Below the pieces are notes generated by a model. It did not search any database. It worked only from the letters and a program-made list of their open reading frames with translations, and was not told where the DNA came from. A program made the translations under genes and the position numbers. A DNA stretch of 64,000 bases from the NCBI GenBank assembly GCA_030998225.1, contig JAPYXD010000460.1, positions 372,001-436,000 of the forward strand, in the 5' to 3' direction. The stretch comes from Diplolepis rosae. Taxonomy: Eukaryota > Arthropoda > Insecta > Hymenoptera > Diplolepididae. Below are positions 43,501 through 56,692 of the stretch, in pieces (the stretch's first letter is position 1; each line of letters opens with the position of its first letter).

Positions 43501-44310
43501 ATTCTTGCATACAGACAGTTGAAAAATATAAATTGCTCAATTTAGTTGAAACATTTTAAGGGGGTAAACAACCCCAAAAATTTAGGATCATACAAGAAAA
43601 TTAACAGATAGGTTGAATTGAAGCTGAAAATTCTGGAAGAAATATATATGCCATTCAAAAATGAAATAAACTGTACGTATATTTGCATTTTCATGAGGAA
43701 TTAATTCATAAGGGGTAACCACCCTTAGTTGCGTATTCTTATATTTCTACAATTTAAAATTAATTTTGAGTACAAAACCAAGCAGAGAAAATTCTTTTAT
43801 ACAGAGAATTGAAAAATATAAATTGCTTAATTTAGTTGAAACATTTAATGGGGATAAACAACCTCAAAAAAGTTAGAATCATACAAGAAAATTACCAGAT
43901 AGGTTGAATTGAAGCTGAAAATTCTGAAAAAAATATATTTCCTACAGGATAATAAAATAAACTGTACGTATATTTGCATTTTCATGAGGAATTAATTCAT
44001 AGGGGGTAACCACCCTTAAGCTCATGTTATTATATTTCTACAAAATAAAATTAAATTCGCGTACAAAACCAAACAGAGAGAATTCTTTTACACAGAGAGT
44101 TGAAATATATTAATTTCTTAATTTAGTTGAAACATGTTATGGGGGTAAACAACACCAAAAAAGTTAGGATCATACAAGAAAATTACCAGACAGGTTGAAT
44201 TGAAGCTGAATATTCTGGAGAAAATATGTTTGCCATGCAAAAATGAAATAAACCTTACGCGTATTTGCTTTTTCATGAGAAATTAATTTATGAGGGGTAA
44301 CCACCCTTAG
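40532..44310. repeat. 13-monomer higher-order block (3,787 bp), copy 2
   Basis: Copy of 36,745-40,531. The match is close across most of the block but breaks at about 43,650-43,735. There it carries GCCATTCAAAAATGAAATAA and TTCATAAGGGG in place of the copy-1 sequence near 39,865-39,950, before returning to copy-1-like sequence. The replacing variant is the one found near 45,985 and 48,015. Confidence 0.88.
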
Positions 44311-47300
44311 TTGCGTATTCTTATATTTCTACAATTTAAAATTAATTTCGCGTACAAAACCAAGCAGAGATAATTCTTTCACACAGAGAGTTGAAAAATA
44401 TAAATTGTTAAATTTAGTTGAAACGTTATATAGGCGTACACTACCCCAAAAATAGTTAGGATGATACAAGAAAATTACCAGATAGGTTGAATTGAAGCTG
44501 AAAATTCTGGAAGAAATATATATGCCATGCAAAAATGAAATAAACCTTACTTGTATTTGCATTATCAAGAGAAATTAATTTATGAGGGATAAACACCGTT
44601 AAGTGCATTTTATAATATTTCTACAATTTAAAATTAATTTAGCGTAAAAAACCAAGCACACAAAATTCTTGCATACAGACAGTTGAAAAATATAAATTGC
44701 TCAATTTAGTTGAAACATTTTAAGGGGGTAAACAACCCCAAAAATTTAGGATCATACAAAGAAAATTACCAGATAAGTTGAATAGAAGCTGAAAATTCTG
44801 GAAGAAATATATATGCCACGCGATAGTAAAATAAACTTTACGTATATTTGAATTTAAATGTGAAATTAATTTATGAGGGATAACCACCCTTAAGTGCATG
44901 TTATTATATTTCTACAATTTAAAATTAATGTCGCTTACAAAACCAAGCACACAAAATTCTTTCACAAAGAGAGTTGAAAAATATAAATTGCTCAATTTAG
45001 TTGAAACATTATATGGGGGTAAACAACCCCAAAAAAGTTACGATTACACAAGAAAATTACAAAATATGTTGAATTGGAGCTAACGATTATGAATGAAATA
45101 TATTTGCTACGCTATAATAAAATAAACTGTACGCATATTTGCATTTTCATGAGGAATTAATTTATGAGGGGTAACCACACTTAAGTGCATGTTATAATAT
45201 TTCTACAAAATAAGATAAATTTATCGTACAAAAGCAAGCAGAGAAAATTCTTTCAAACAGAGAGTTGAAAAATATAAATTGCTCAATTAAGTTCAAACAT
45301 TATATAGGCGTTAACTACCCCAAAAATAGTTACGATGATTAAAGAAAATTACCAGATAGGTTGAATTGAAGCTGAAAATTCTGGAAGAAATATATATGCC
45401 ATGCAAAAATGAAATAAACCTTACTTGTATTTGCATTATCAAGAGAAATTAATTTATGAGGGATAAACACCGTTAAGTGCATTTTATAATATTTCTACAA
45501 TTTAAAATTAATTTAGCGTAAAAAACCAAGCACACAAAATTCTTGCATACAGACAGTTGAAAAATATAAATTGCTCAATTTAGTTGAAACATTTTAAGGG
45601 GGTAAACAACCCCAAAAATTTAGGATCATACAAGAAAATTACCAGATAGGTTGAATTGAAGCTGAAAATTCTGGAAGAAATATATATGCCATTCAAAAAT
45701 GAAATAAACTTTACGTATATTTGCATATTCATGAGGAATTAATTTATGAGGGGTAACCACCCTTAGTTGCGTATTATTATATTTCTACAATTTAAAATTA
45801 ATTTTGAGTACAAAACCAAGCAGAGAAAATTCTTTTATACAGAGAATTGAAAAATATAAATTGCTTAATTTAGTTGAAACATTTAATGGGGATAAACAAC
45901 CTCAAAAAAGTTAGGATCATACAAGAAAATTAACAGATAGGTTGAATTGAAGCTGAAAATTCTGGAAGAAATATATATGCCATTCAAAAATGAAATAAAC
46001 TGTACGTATATTTGCATTTTCATGAGGAATTAATTCATAAGGGGTAACCACCATTAAGCTCATGTTATTATATTTCTACAAAATAAAATTAAATTCGCGT
46101 ACAAAACCAAACAGAGAGAATTCTTTTACACAGAGAGTTGAAATATATTAATTTCTTAATTTAGTTGAAACATGTTATGGGGGTAAACAACACCAAAAAA
46201 GTTAGGATCATACAAGAAAATTACCAGACAGGTTGAATTGAAGCTGAATATTCTGGAAAAAATATATTTGCCATGCAAAAATGAAATAAACCTTACGCGT
46301 ATTTGCTTTTTCATGAGGAATTAATTTATGAGGGATAACCAGCCTTAAGTGCATGTTATAATATTCTACAATATAAAATTAATTTCGCGTACAAAACCAA
46401 GCAGAGAAAATTCTTTCCCACAGAAAGTTGAAAAATATAAATTGTTTAATTTAGTTGAAACATTATATAGGCCTAAACTACCCCAAAAATAGTTAGGATG
46501 ATACAAGAAAATTACCAGATAGGTTGAATTGAAGCTGAAAATAGTGAAAAAAATATATTTGCTACGCGATAATAAAATAAACTGTACGTATATTTGCATT
46601 TTCATGGAAATTAATTCATGAGGGGTAACCACCCATAAGTGCATGTTATTATATTTCTATAAAATGAAATTAATTTCGCGTAGAAAACCAAGCAGAGAAA
46701 ATTCTTTCACACAGAAAGTTGAAAAATATAAATTGTTGAATTTAGTTGAAACATTTCATGGGGGTAAACAACCCCAAAAAAGTTAGGATCATATAAGAAA
46801 ATTACCAGATAGGTTGAAATGAAGCTGAAAATTCTGTAAGAAATATATATGCCATGCAAAAATGAAATAAACCTTACGCGTATTTGCATTTTCATGAGAA
46901 ATTCATTTATGAGGGGTAACCACCATTAAGTGCATGGTATAATATTTCTACAAATTATAATTAATTTCGATTACAAAACCAAGCAGAGAAAATTCTTTCA
47001 CACAGAGAGTTGAAAAATATAAATTGCTTAATTTAGTTGAAACATTTTATGGGGGTAAACAACCCCAAAAAAGTTAGGATCATATAAGAAAATTACCAGA
47101 TGGGTTGAAATGAAGCTGAAAATTCTGGAAGAAATATATATGCCATGCAAAAATGACATAAACCTTACGCGTATTTGGAATTTTCAAGAGAAATTAATTT
47201 ATGAGGGGTAACCATCCTTAAGTGCATGTTATTATATTTCTACAAAATAAAATTAATTTCTCGTACAAAACCAAGCATATAAAATTCTTTCACGCAGAGA

Positions 47301-48660
47301 GATGAAAGATATAAATTGTTCAATTTAGTTGAAACATTTTATGGGGGTAAACAACCCCCAAAATAGTTACGATTATAAAAGAAAATTACCAGATAGGTTG
47401 AATTGAAGCTGAAAATTCTGAAAAAAATATATTTGCAATGCAAAAATAAAATAAACTTTACGTATATTTTCATTTTAATGAGAATGTAATTTATGAGGGG
47501 TAGCCACCCTTACGTGCATGTTATTATATTTCTACAAAATAAAATTAATTTCGGGAACAAAACCAGGCAGAGACAATTCTTTCAAACATAGAGTTGAAAA
47601 ATATAAATTGCTCAATTTAGTTGAAACATTTTTTGGTGGTAAACAACCCCAAATAAGTTACGATCATACATGAAAATTACCAGACAGGTTGAATTGAAGC
47701 TGAAAATTCTGGAAAAAATATATTTGCCATGAGAAAATATATTCAACTTTACGCATATTTGCATTTTCTTGAGTAAGTTTTTTATGAGGGGTATACACCC
47801 TTAAGTGCATTTTATAATATTTCTACAATTTAAAATTAATTTAGCGTAAAAAACCAAGCACACAAAATTCTTGCATACAGACAGTTGAAAAATATAAATT
47901 GCTCAATTTAGTTGAAACATTTTAAGGGGGTAAACAACCCCAAAAATTTAGGATCATACAAGAAAATTAACAGATAGGTTGAATTGAAGCTGAAAATTCT
48001 GGAAGAAATATATATGCCATTCAAAAATGAAATAAACTGTACGTATATTTGCATTTTCATGAGGAATTAATTCATAAGGGGTAACCACCCTTAGTTGCGT
48101 ATTCTTATATTTCTACAATTTAAAATTAATTTTGAGTACAAAACCAAGCAAAGAAAATTCTTTTATACAGAGAGTTGAAAAATATAAATTGCTTAATTTA
48201 GTTGAAACATTTAATGGGGATAAACAACCTCAAAAAATTTAGGATCATACAAGAAAATTAACAGATAGGTTGAATTGAAGCTGAAAATTCTGGAAGAAAT
48301 ATATATGCCATTCAAAAATGAAATAAACTGTACGTATATTTGCATTTTCATGAGGAATTAATTCATAAGGGGTAACCACCATTAAGCTCATGTTATTATA
48401 TTTCTACAAAATAAAATTAAATTCGCGTACAAAACCAAACAGAGAGAATTCTTTTACACAGAGAGTTGAAATATATTAATTTCTTAATTTAGTTGAAACA
48501 TGTTATGGGGGTAAACAACACCAAAAAAGTTAGGATCATACAAGAAAATTACCAGACAGGTTGAATTGAAGCTGAATATTCTGGAAAAAATATATTTGCC
48601 ATGCAAAAATGAAATAAACCTTACGCGTATTTGCTTTTTCATGAGGAATTAATTTATGAG
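44311..48660. repeat. Satellite with patchwork of variants
   Basis: Periodic 291-bp monomers. The segment with TTGGAGCTAACG (45,074) continues the 13-mer pattern for a few monomers, then variants alternate. About 46,880-47,680 recurs at about 50,374-51,174 with an offset of 3,494, marked by AATTATAATTAATTTCGATT and by CACCCTTACGTGCATG at about 47,505 and 50,999. No gene or insertion is seen. Confidence 0.83.
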
Positions 48661-49826
48661 GGATAACCAGCCTTAAGTGCATGTTATAATATTCTACAAT
48701 ATAAAATTAATTTCGCGTACAAAACCAAGCAGAGAAAATTCTTTCCCACAGAAAGTTGAAAAATATAAATTGTTTAATTTAGTTGAAACATTATATAGGC
48801 GTAAACTACCCCAAAAATAGTTAGGATGATACAAGAAAATTACCAGATAGGTTGAATTGAAGCTGAAAATAGTGAAAAAAATATATTTGCTACGCGATAA
48901 TAAAATAAACTGTACGTATATTTGCATTTTCATGAGGAAGTAATTTATGAGGGGTAGCCACCCTTAAGTGCATGTTATTATATTTCTCCAAAATAAAATT
49001 ATTTTCGCGTACAAAACCAAGCAGAGATAATTCTTTCACACAGAGAGTTGAAAAATATAAATTGCTCAATTTAGTTGAAACATTATATTGGCCTAAACTA
49101 CCCCAAAAATAGTTACGATGATTAAAGAATATTACCAGATAGGTTGAATTGAAGCTGAAAATTCTGGAAGAAATATATATCCCATGCAAAAATGAAATAA
49201 AGCTTACATGTATTTGCATTATCAAGAGAAATTAATTTATGACGGATAACCAGCCTTAAGTGCATGTTATAATATTCTACAATATAAAATTAATTTCGCG
49301 TACAAAACCAAGCAGAGAAAATTCTTTCCCACAGAAAGTTGAAAAATATAAATTGTTTAATTTAGTTGAAACATTATATAGGCCTAAACTACCCCAAAAA
49401 TAGTTAGGATGATACAAGAAAATTACCAGATAGGTTGAATTGAAGCTGAAAATAGTGAAAAAAATATATTTGCTACGCGATAATAAAATAAACTGTACGT
49501 ATATTTGCATTTTCATGAGGAATTAATTCATGAGGGGTAGCCACCCTTAAGTGCATGTTATTATATTTCTCCAAAATAAAATTATTTTCGCGTACAAAAC
49601 CAAGCAGAGATAATTCTTTCACACAGAGAGTTGAAAAATATAAATTGCTCAATTTAGTTGAAACATTATATTGGCCTAAACTACCCCAAAAATAGTTACG
49701 ATGATTAAAGAATATTACCAGATAGGTTGAATTGAAGCTGAAAATTCTGGAAGAAATATATATCCCATGCAAAAATGAAATAAAGCTTACGCGTATTTGC
49801 ATTATCAAGAGAAATTAATTTATGAC
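48661..49826. repeat. Dimer higher-order repeat, two 583-bp units
   Basis: GGATAACCAGCCTTAAG lies at 48,661 and 49,244, and the two 583-bp units are close copies by eye. Each unit contains one monomer with ATATTCTACAATATAAAAT and one with TTTCTCCAAAATAAAATT, so two alternating variants form a true two-monomer unit. The first variant is also present near 46,333, eight monomers upstream. Confidence 0.88.
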
Positions 49827-50911
49827 GGATAAACACCCTTAAGTGCATGTTATTATATTTCTACAATTTAAAATTAATTTAGCGTACAAAACCAAGTACA
49901 CAAAATTCTTTCATACAGAAAGTTGAAAAATATAAATTGCTCAATTTAGTTGAAACATTTTATGGGGGTAAACAACCCCAAAAATTTAGGATCATACAAA
50001 AAAATTACCAGATATGTTGAATTGAAGCTGAAAATTCTGAAAGAAATATATATGCCACGCGATAGTAAAAAAACTTTTCTTATATTTGAATTTAAATGTG
50101 AAATTAATTTATGTAGGATAAGCAACCTTAAGTGCATTTTATTATATTTCTACAATTTAAAATTAATTTCGCGTACAAAACCAAGCACACAAAATTCTTT
50201 CACACAGAGATTTGAAAAATATATATTGCTCAATTTAGTTGAAACATTATATAGGCCTAAACTGCCCCAAAAAATGTTACGATTATACAAGAAAATTACC
50301 AGATAGGTTGAATTGAAGCTGAAAATTCTGAAAGAAATATATATGCCATGCAAAAATGAAATAAACCTTACGCGTATTTGCATTTTCATGAGAAATTCAT
50401 TTATGAGGGGTAACCACCATTAAGTGCATGGTATAATATTTCTACAAATTATAATTAATTTCGATTACAAAACCAAGCAGAGAAAATTCTTTCACACAGA
50501 GAGTTGAAAAATATAAATTGCTTAATTTAGTTGAAACATTTTATGGGGGTAAACAACCCCAAAAAAGTTAGGATCATATAAGAAAATTACCAGATGGGTT
50601 GAAATGAAGCTGAAAATTCTGGAAGAAATATATATGCCATGCAAAAATGACATAAACCTTACGCGTATTTGGAATTTTCAAGAGAAATTAATTTATGAGG
50701 GGTAACCATCCTTAAGTGCATGTTATTATATTTCTACAAAATAAAATTAATTTCTCGTACAAAACCAAGCAGAGAAAATTCTTTCACGCAGAGAGATGAA
50801 AGATATAAATTGTTCAATTTAGTTGAAACATTTTATGGGGGTAAACAACCCCCAAAATAGTTACGATTATAAAAGAAAATTACCAGATAGGTTGAATTGA
50901 AGCTGAAAATT
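49827..50911. repeat. Diverged satellite monomers before the 9-mer block
   Basis: Four monomers with local variants, including a shortened GATAGTAAAAAAACTTTTC stretch near 50,061 and TATGTAGGATAAGCAACC near 50,110. No recognisable gene. A 118-codon frame at 49,950-50,306 exists only because stop codons are mutated in one satellite phase. Confidence 0.82.
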
Positions 50912-53530
50912 CTGAAAAAAATATATTTGCAATGCAAAAATAAAATAAACTTTACGTATATTTTCATTTTAATGAGAATGTAATTTATGAGGGGTAGCCA
51001 CCCTTACGTGCATGTTATTATATTTCTACAAAATAAAATTAATTTCGGGTACAAAACCAGGCAGAGACAATTCTTTCAAACAGAGAGTTGAAAAATATAA
51101 ATTGCTCAATTTAGTTGAAACATTTTTTGGTGGTAAACAACCCCAAATAAGTTACGATTACACAAGAAAATTGCCATATAGGTTGAATTGAAGCTGAAAA
51201 TTCTGGAAAAAATATATTTGCCATGAGAAAATAAAATCAACTTTACGCATATTTGCATTTTCATGAGGAAGTAATTTATGAGGGGTAGCCACCCTTAAGT
51301 GCATGTTATTATATTTCTACAAAATAAAATTAATTTCGGGTACAAAACCAGGCAGAGAAAATACTTTCAAACAGAGAGTTGAAAAATATAAATTGCTCAA
51401 TTTAGTTGAAACATTTTTTGTGGTAAACAACCCCAAATCAGTTACGATTACACAAGAAAATTACCATATAGGTTGAATTGAAGCTGAAAATTCTGAAAAA
51501 AATATATTTGCCATGCAAAAATAAAATCAACTTTACGCATATTTGCATTTTCATGATGAAGTAATTTATGAGGGGTAGCCACCGTTAAGTGCATGTTGTT
51601 ATATTTCTACAAAATAAAATTATTTTCGCGTACCAAACCAAGCAGAGATAGTTCTTTCACACAGAGAGTTGAAAAATATAAATTGTTCAATTTAGTTGAA
51701 ACATTATATAGGCGTAAACTACCCCAAAAATTGTTAGGATGATTAAAGAAAATTACCAGATAGGTTGAACTGAAGGTGAAAAATCTGAAAAAAATATATT
51801 TGCCATGCAAAAATAAAATAAACTTTACTTATATTTGCATTTTCATGAGAAAGTAATTTATGAGGGGTAGTCACCCTTAAGTGCATGTTATTATATTACT
51901 AAAAAATAAAATTATTTACGCGTACAAAACCAAGCAGAGATAATTCTTTCACACAGAGAGTTTAAAAATATAAATTGCTTTATTTAGTTGAAACATTTTA
52001 TGGGGGTAAACAACCCCAAAAAAGTTAGGATCATACAAGAAAATTACCAGATAGGTTGAATTGAAGCTGAAAATTCTGAAAAAAATTTATTTGCATACAA
52101 AAATAAAATAAACTTTACGTATATTTGCATTTTCATTAGAAAGTAATTTATGAGGGGTAGCCACCCTTAAGTTCATGTTATTATATTTCTACAAAATAAA
52201 ATTATTTTCGCGTACCAAATCAAGCAGAGATAATTCTTTCACACAGAGAGTTGAAAAGTATAAATTGCTTAATTTAGTTGAAACATTTTATGGGGGTAAA
52301 CAACCCCAAAAAAGTTAGGATCATACAAGAAAATTACCAGATAGGTTCAATTGAAGCTGAAAATTCTGAAAAAAATATATTTGCATGCAAAAATAAAATA
52401 AACTTTACGTATATTTGCATTTTCATGAGAAAGTAATTTATGAGGGGTAGCCACCCTTAAGTGCATGTTATTATATTTCTACAAAATAAATTTATTTTCG
52501 AGTACAAAATCAAGCAGAGATAAATCTTTCACACAGAGAGTTGAAAAATAAAAATTGTTCAATTTAGTTGAAACATTATATAGGACTAAACAACCCCAAA
52601 AATAGTTACGATGATTAAAGAAAATTACCAGATATGTTGAATTGAAGCTGAAAATTCTGGAAGAAATATATATGCTATGCAAAAATGAAATAAACCTAAC
52701 GCGTATTTGCATTTTCAAGAGGAATTAATTTATGAGGGATAGCCACCCTTAAGTGCATGTTATTATATTTCTACAAAATAAGATTAATTTCGCGTACAAA
52801 ATCAAGCAGAGATAAATCTTTCAATCAGAGAGTTGAAAAATAAAAATTGTTCAATTTAGTTGAAACATTTTATGGGGGTAAACAACCCCAAAAAAGTTAG
52901 GATAATACAAGAAAATGACCAGATAGGTTGAATTGAAGCTGAAAATTCTGAACAAACTATATTTGCCATGCAAAAATATAATAAACTTTACGTATATTTG
53001 CATTTTCATGAGAAAGTAATTTATGAGGGGTAGTCACCCTTAAGTGCATGTTATTACATTTCTACAAAATAAAATTATTTTCGCGTACAAAATCAAGCAG
53101 AGATAAATCCTTCAATCAGAGAGTTGAAAAATAAAAATTGTTCAATTTAGTTGAAACATTTTATGGGGGTAAACAACCCCAAAAAAGTTAGGATAATACA
53201 AGAAAATGTCCAGATAGGTTGAATTGAAGCTGAATATTCTAAACAAACTATATTTGTTATGCAAAAATATAATAAACTTTACGTATATTTGCATTTTCAT
53301 GAGGAATTAATCTATGAGGGGTAGCCACCCTTAAGTGCATTTTATTATATTTCTACAAAATAAAATTAATTTCGCGTACAAAACCAAGCAGAGAATATTC
53401 TTTCACACAGAGAGTTGAAAAATATAAATTGTTCAATTTAGTTGAAACATTTTCGGGGGGTAAACAACTCCAAAAATAGTTACGATGGTTAAAGAAAATT
53501 ACCAGATAGGTTGAATTGAAGCTGAACATT
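50912..53530. repeat. 9-monomer higher-order block (2,619 bp), copy 1
   Basis: Matches 53,531 onward at an offset of 2,619: CCTTACGTGC at 51,002 and 53,621, and CGGGTACAAAACCAGGCAGAG in both. This variant class (CAGGCAGAG) is largely confined to the right part of the array. Satellite only. Confidence 0.87.
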
Positions 53531-56530
53531 CTGAAAAAAATATATTTGCCATGCAAAAATAAAATAAACTTTACGTATATTTTCATTTTAATGAGAATGT
53601 AATTTATGAGTGGTAGCGACCCTTACGTGCATGTTATTATATTTCTACAAAATAAAATTAATTTCGGGTACAAAACCAGGCAGAGACAATTCTTTCAAAC
53701 AGAGAGTTGAAAAATATAAATTGCTCAATTTAGTTGAAACATTTTTTGGTGGTAAACAACCCCAAATAAGTTACGATTACACAAGAAAATTGCCATATAG
53801 GTTGAATTGAAGCTGAAAATTCTGGAAAAAATATATTTGCCATGAGAAAATAAAATCAACTTTACGCATATTTGCATTTTCATGAGGAAGTAATTTATGA
53901 GGGGTAGCCACCCTTAAGTGCATGTTATTATATTTCTACAAAATAAAATTAATTTCGGGTACAAAACCAGGCAGAGAAAATACTTTCAAACAGAGAGTTG
54001 AAAAATATAAATTGCTCAATTTAGTTGAAACATTTTTTGTGGTAAACAACCCCAAATCAGTTACGATTACACAAGAAAATTACCATATAGGTTGAATTGA
54101 AGCTGAAAATTCTGGAAAAAATATATTTGCCATGCAAAAATAAAATCAACTTTACGCATATTTGCATTTTCATGAGGAAGTAATTTATGAGGGGTAGCCA
54201 CCCTTAAGTGCATGTTATTATATTTCTACAAAATAAAATTATTTTCGCGTACCAAACCAAGCAGAGATAGTTCTTTCACACAGAGAGTTGAAAAATATAA
54301 ATTGTTCAATTTAGTTGAAACATTATATAGGCGTAAACTACCCCAAAAATTGTTAGGATGATTAAAGAAAATTACCAGATAGGTTGAATTGAAGCTGAAA
54401 ATTCTGAAAAAACTATATTTGCCACGCAAGAATAAAATAAAATTTACGTATATTTGCATTTTCATGAGGAATTAATCTATGAGGGGTAGCCACCCTTAAG
54501 TGCATGTTATTATATTTCTACAAAAAAAAATTATTTTCGCGTACAAAATCAAGCAGAGATAAATCTTTCAATCAGAGAGTTGAAAAATAAAAATTGTTCA
54601 ATTTAGTTGAAACATTTTATGGGGGTAAACAACCCCAAAAAAGTTAGGATCATACAAGAAAATTACCAGATAGGTTGAATTGAAGCTGAAAATTCTGAAA
54701 AAAATTTATTTGCATACAAAAATAAAATAAACTTTACGTATATTTGCATTTTCATTAGAAAGTAATTTATGAGGGGTAGCCACCCTTAAGTTCATGTTAT
54801 TATATTTCTACAAAATAAAATTATTTTCGCGTACCAAATCAAGCAGAGATAATTCTTTCACACAGAGAGTTGAAAAGTATAAATTGCTTAATTTAGTTGA
54901 AACATTTTATGGGGGTAAACAACCCCAAAAAAGTTAGGATCATACAAGAAAATTACCAGATAGGTTCAATTGAAGCTGAAAATTCTGAAAAAAATATATT
55001 TGCATGCAAAAATAAAATAAACTTTACGTATATTTGCATTTTCATGAGAAAGTAATTTATGAGGGGTAGCCACCCTTAAGTGCATGTTATTATATTTCTA
55101 CAAAATAAATTTATTTTCGAGTACAAAATCAAGCAGAGATAAATCTTTCACACAGAGAGTTGAAAAATAAAAATTGTTCAATTTAGTTGAAACATTATAT
55201 GTGGGTAAACAACCCCAAAAAAGTTAGGATAATACAAGAAAATTACCAGATAGGTTGAATTGAAGCTGAATATTCTGGAAAAAATATATTTGCCATGCAA
55301 GAATAAAATAAAATTTACGTATATTTGCATTTTCATGAGAAAGTAATTTATGGGGGGTAGCCACCCTTAAGTGCATGTTATTATATTACTACAAAATAAA
55401 ATTATTTACGCTTACAAAACCAAGCAGAGATAATTCTTTCACACGGAGAGTTTAAAAATAAAAATTGTTCAATTTAGTTGAAACATTATATAGGACTAAA
55501 CAACCCCAAAAATAGTTACGATGATTAAAGAAAATTACCAGATATGTTGAATTGAAGCTGAAAATTCTGGAAGAAATATATATGCTATGCAAAAATGAAA
55601 TAAACCTAACGCGTATTTGCATTTTCAAGAGGAATTAATTTATGAGGGATAGCCACCCTTAAGTGCATGTTATTATATTTCTACAAAATAAGATTAATTT
55701 CGCGTACAAAATCAAGCAGAGATAAATCTTTCAATCAGAGAGTTGAAAAATAAAAATTGTTCAATTTAGTTGAAACATTTTATGGGGGTAAACAACCCCA
55801 AAAAAGTTAGGATAATACAAGAAAATGACCAGATAGGTTGAATTGAAGCTGAAAATTCTGAACAAACTATATTTGCCATGCAAAAATATAATAAACTTTA
55901 CGTATATTTGCATTTTCATGAGAAAGTAATTTATGAGGGGTAGTCACCCTTAAGTGCATGTTATTATATTACTAAAAAATAAAATTATTTACGCGTACAA
56001 AATCAAGCAGAGATAAATCTTTCAATCAGAGAGTTGAAAAATAAAAATTGTTCAATTTAGTTGAAACATTTTATGGGGGTAAACAACCCCAAAAAAGTTA
56101 GGATAATACAAGAAAATGACCAGATAGGTTGAATTGAAGCTGAAAATTCTGAACAAACTATATTTGCCATGCAAAAATATAATAAACTTTACGTATATTT
56201 GCATTTTCATGAGAAAGTAATTTATGAGGGGTAGTCACCCTTAAGTGCATGTTATTATATTACTAAAAAATAAAATTATTTTCGCGTACAAAACCAAGCC
56301 GAGATAAATCTTTCAATCAGAGAGTTGAAAAATAAAAATTGTTCAATTTAGTTGAAACATTTTATGGGGGTAAACAACCCCAAAAAAGTTAGGATAATAC
56401 AAGAAAATGACCAGATAGGTTGAATTGAAGCTGAAAATTCTGAGAAAAAATATATTTTCCATGCAAAAATAAAATAAACTTTACGTATATTTTCATTTTA
56501 ATGAGAAAGTAATTTATGAGGGGTAGCCAC
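53531..56530. repeat. 9-monomer block copy 2 with one extra monomer
   Basis: Follows copy 1 at +2,619 until about 55,201. The marker TAGGACTAAACAACCCC then lies at 55,491 against 52,581 in copy 1, an offset of 2,910. One whole monomer has been gained (about 55,201-55,491), changing a 9-mer into a 10-mer. From 55,700 to 56,430 two or three nearly identical monomers with AAAATGACCAGATAGG follow one another, suggesting very recent single-monomer expansion. Confidence 0.85.
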
Positions 56531-56692
56531 CCTTACGTGCATGTTATTATATTTCTACATAATAAAATTAATTTCGGGTACAAAACCAGGCAGAGAAAAT
56601 TCTTTCAAACAGAGAGTTGAAAAAAATATAATAAACTTTACGTATATTTGCATTTTCATGAGGAATTAATCTATGAGGGGTAGCCACTCTTA
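56531..56692. repeat. Truncated monomer with ~134-bp internal deletion
   Basis: The landmark spacing falls to about 157 bp here. The sequence passes from GAGAGTTGAAAAA directly into AAATATAATAAACTTTACG. The middle of the monomer, including the GGGGT-ACCCC hairpin and GATAGGTTGAATTGAAGC, is missing. Normal monomers have AAAAATATA at both deletion endpoints, so deletion between short identical sequences explains it. Confidence 0.85.

Noticed and set aside
48890..49225. 111-codon and 118-codon frames (48,890-49,225; 49,473-49,808; 49,950-50,306)
   Set aside because: They are fused satellite phases in which one stop codon is mutated. The two 111-codon frames are copies of the same 583-bp dimer.
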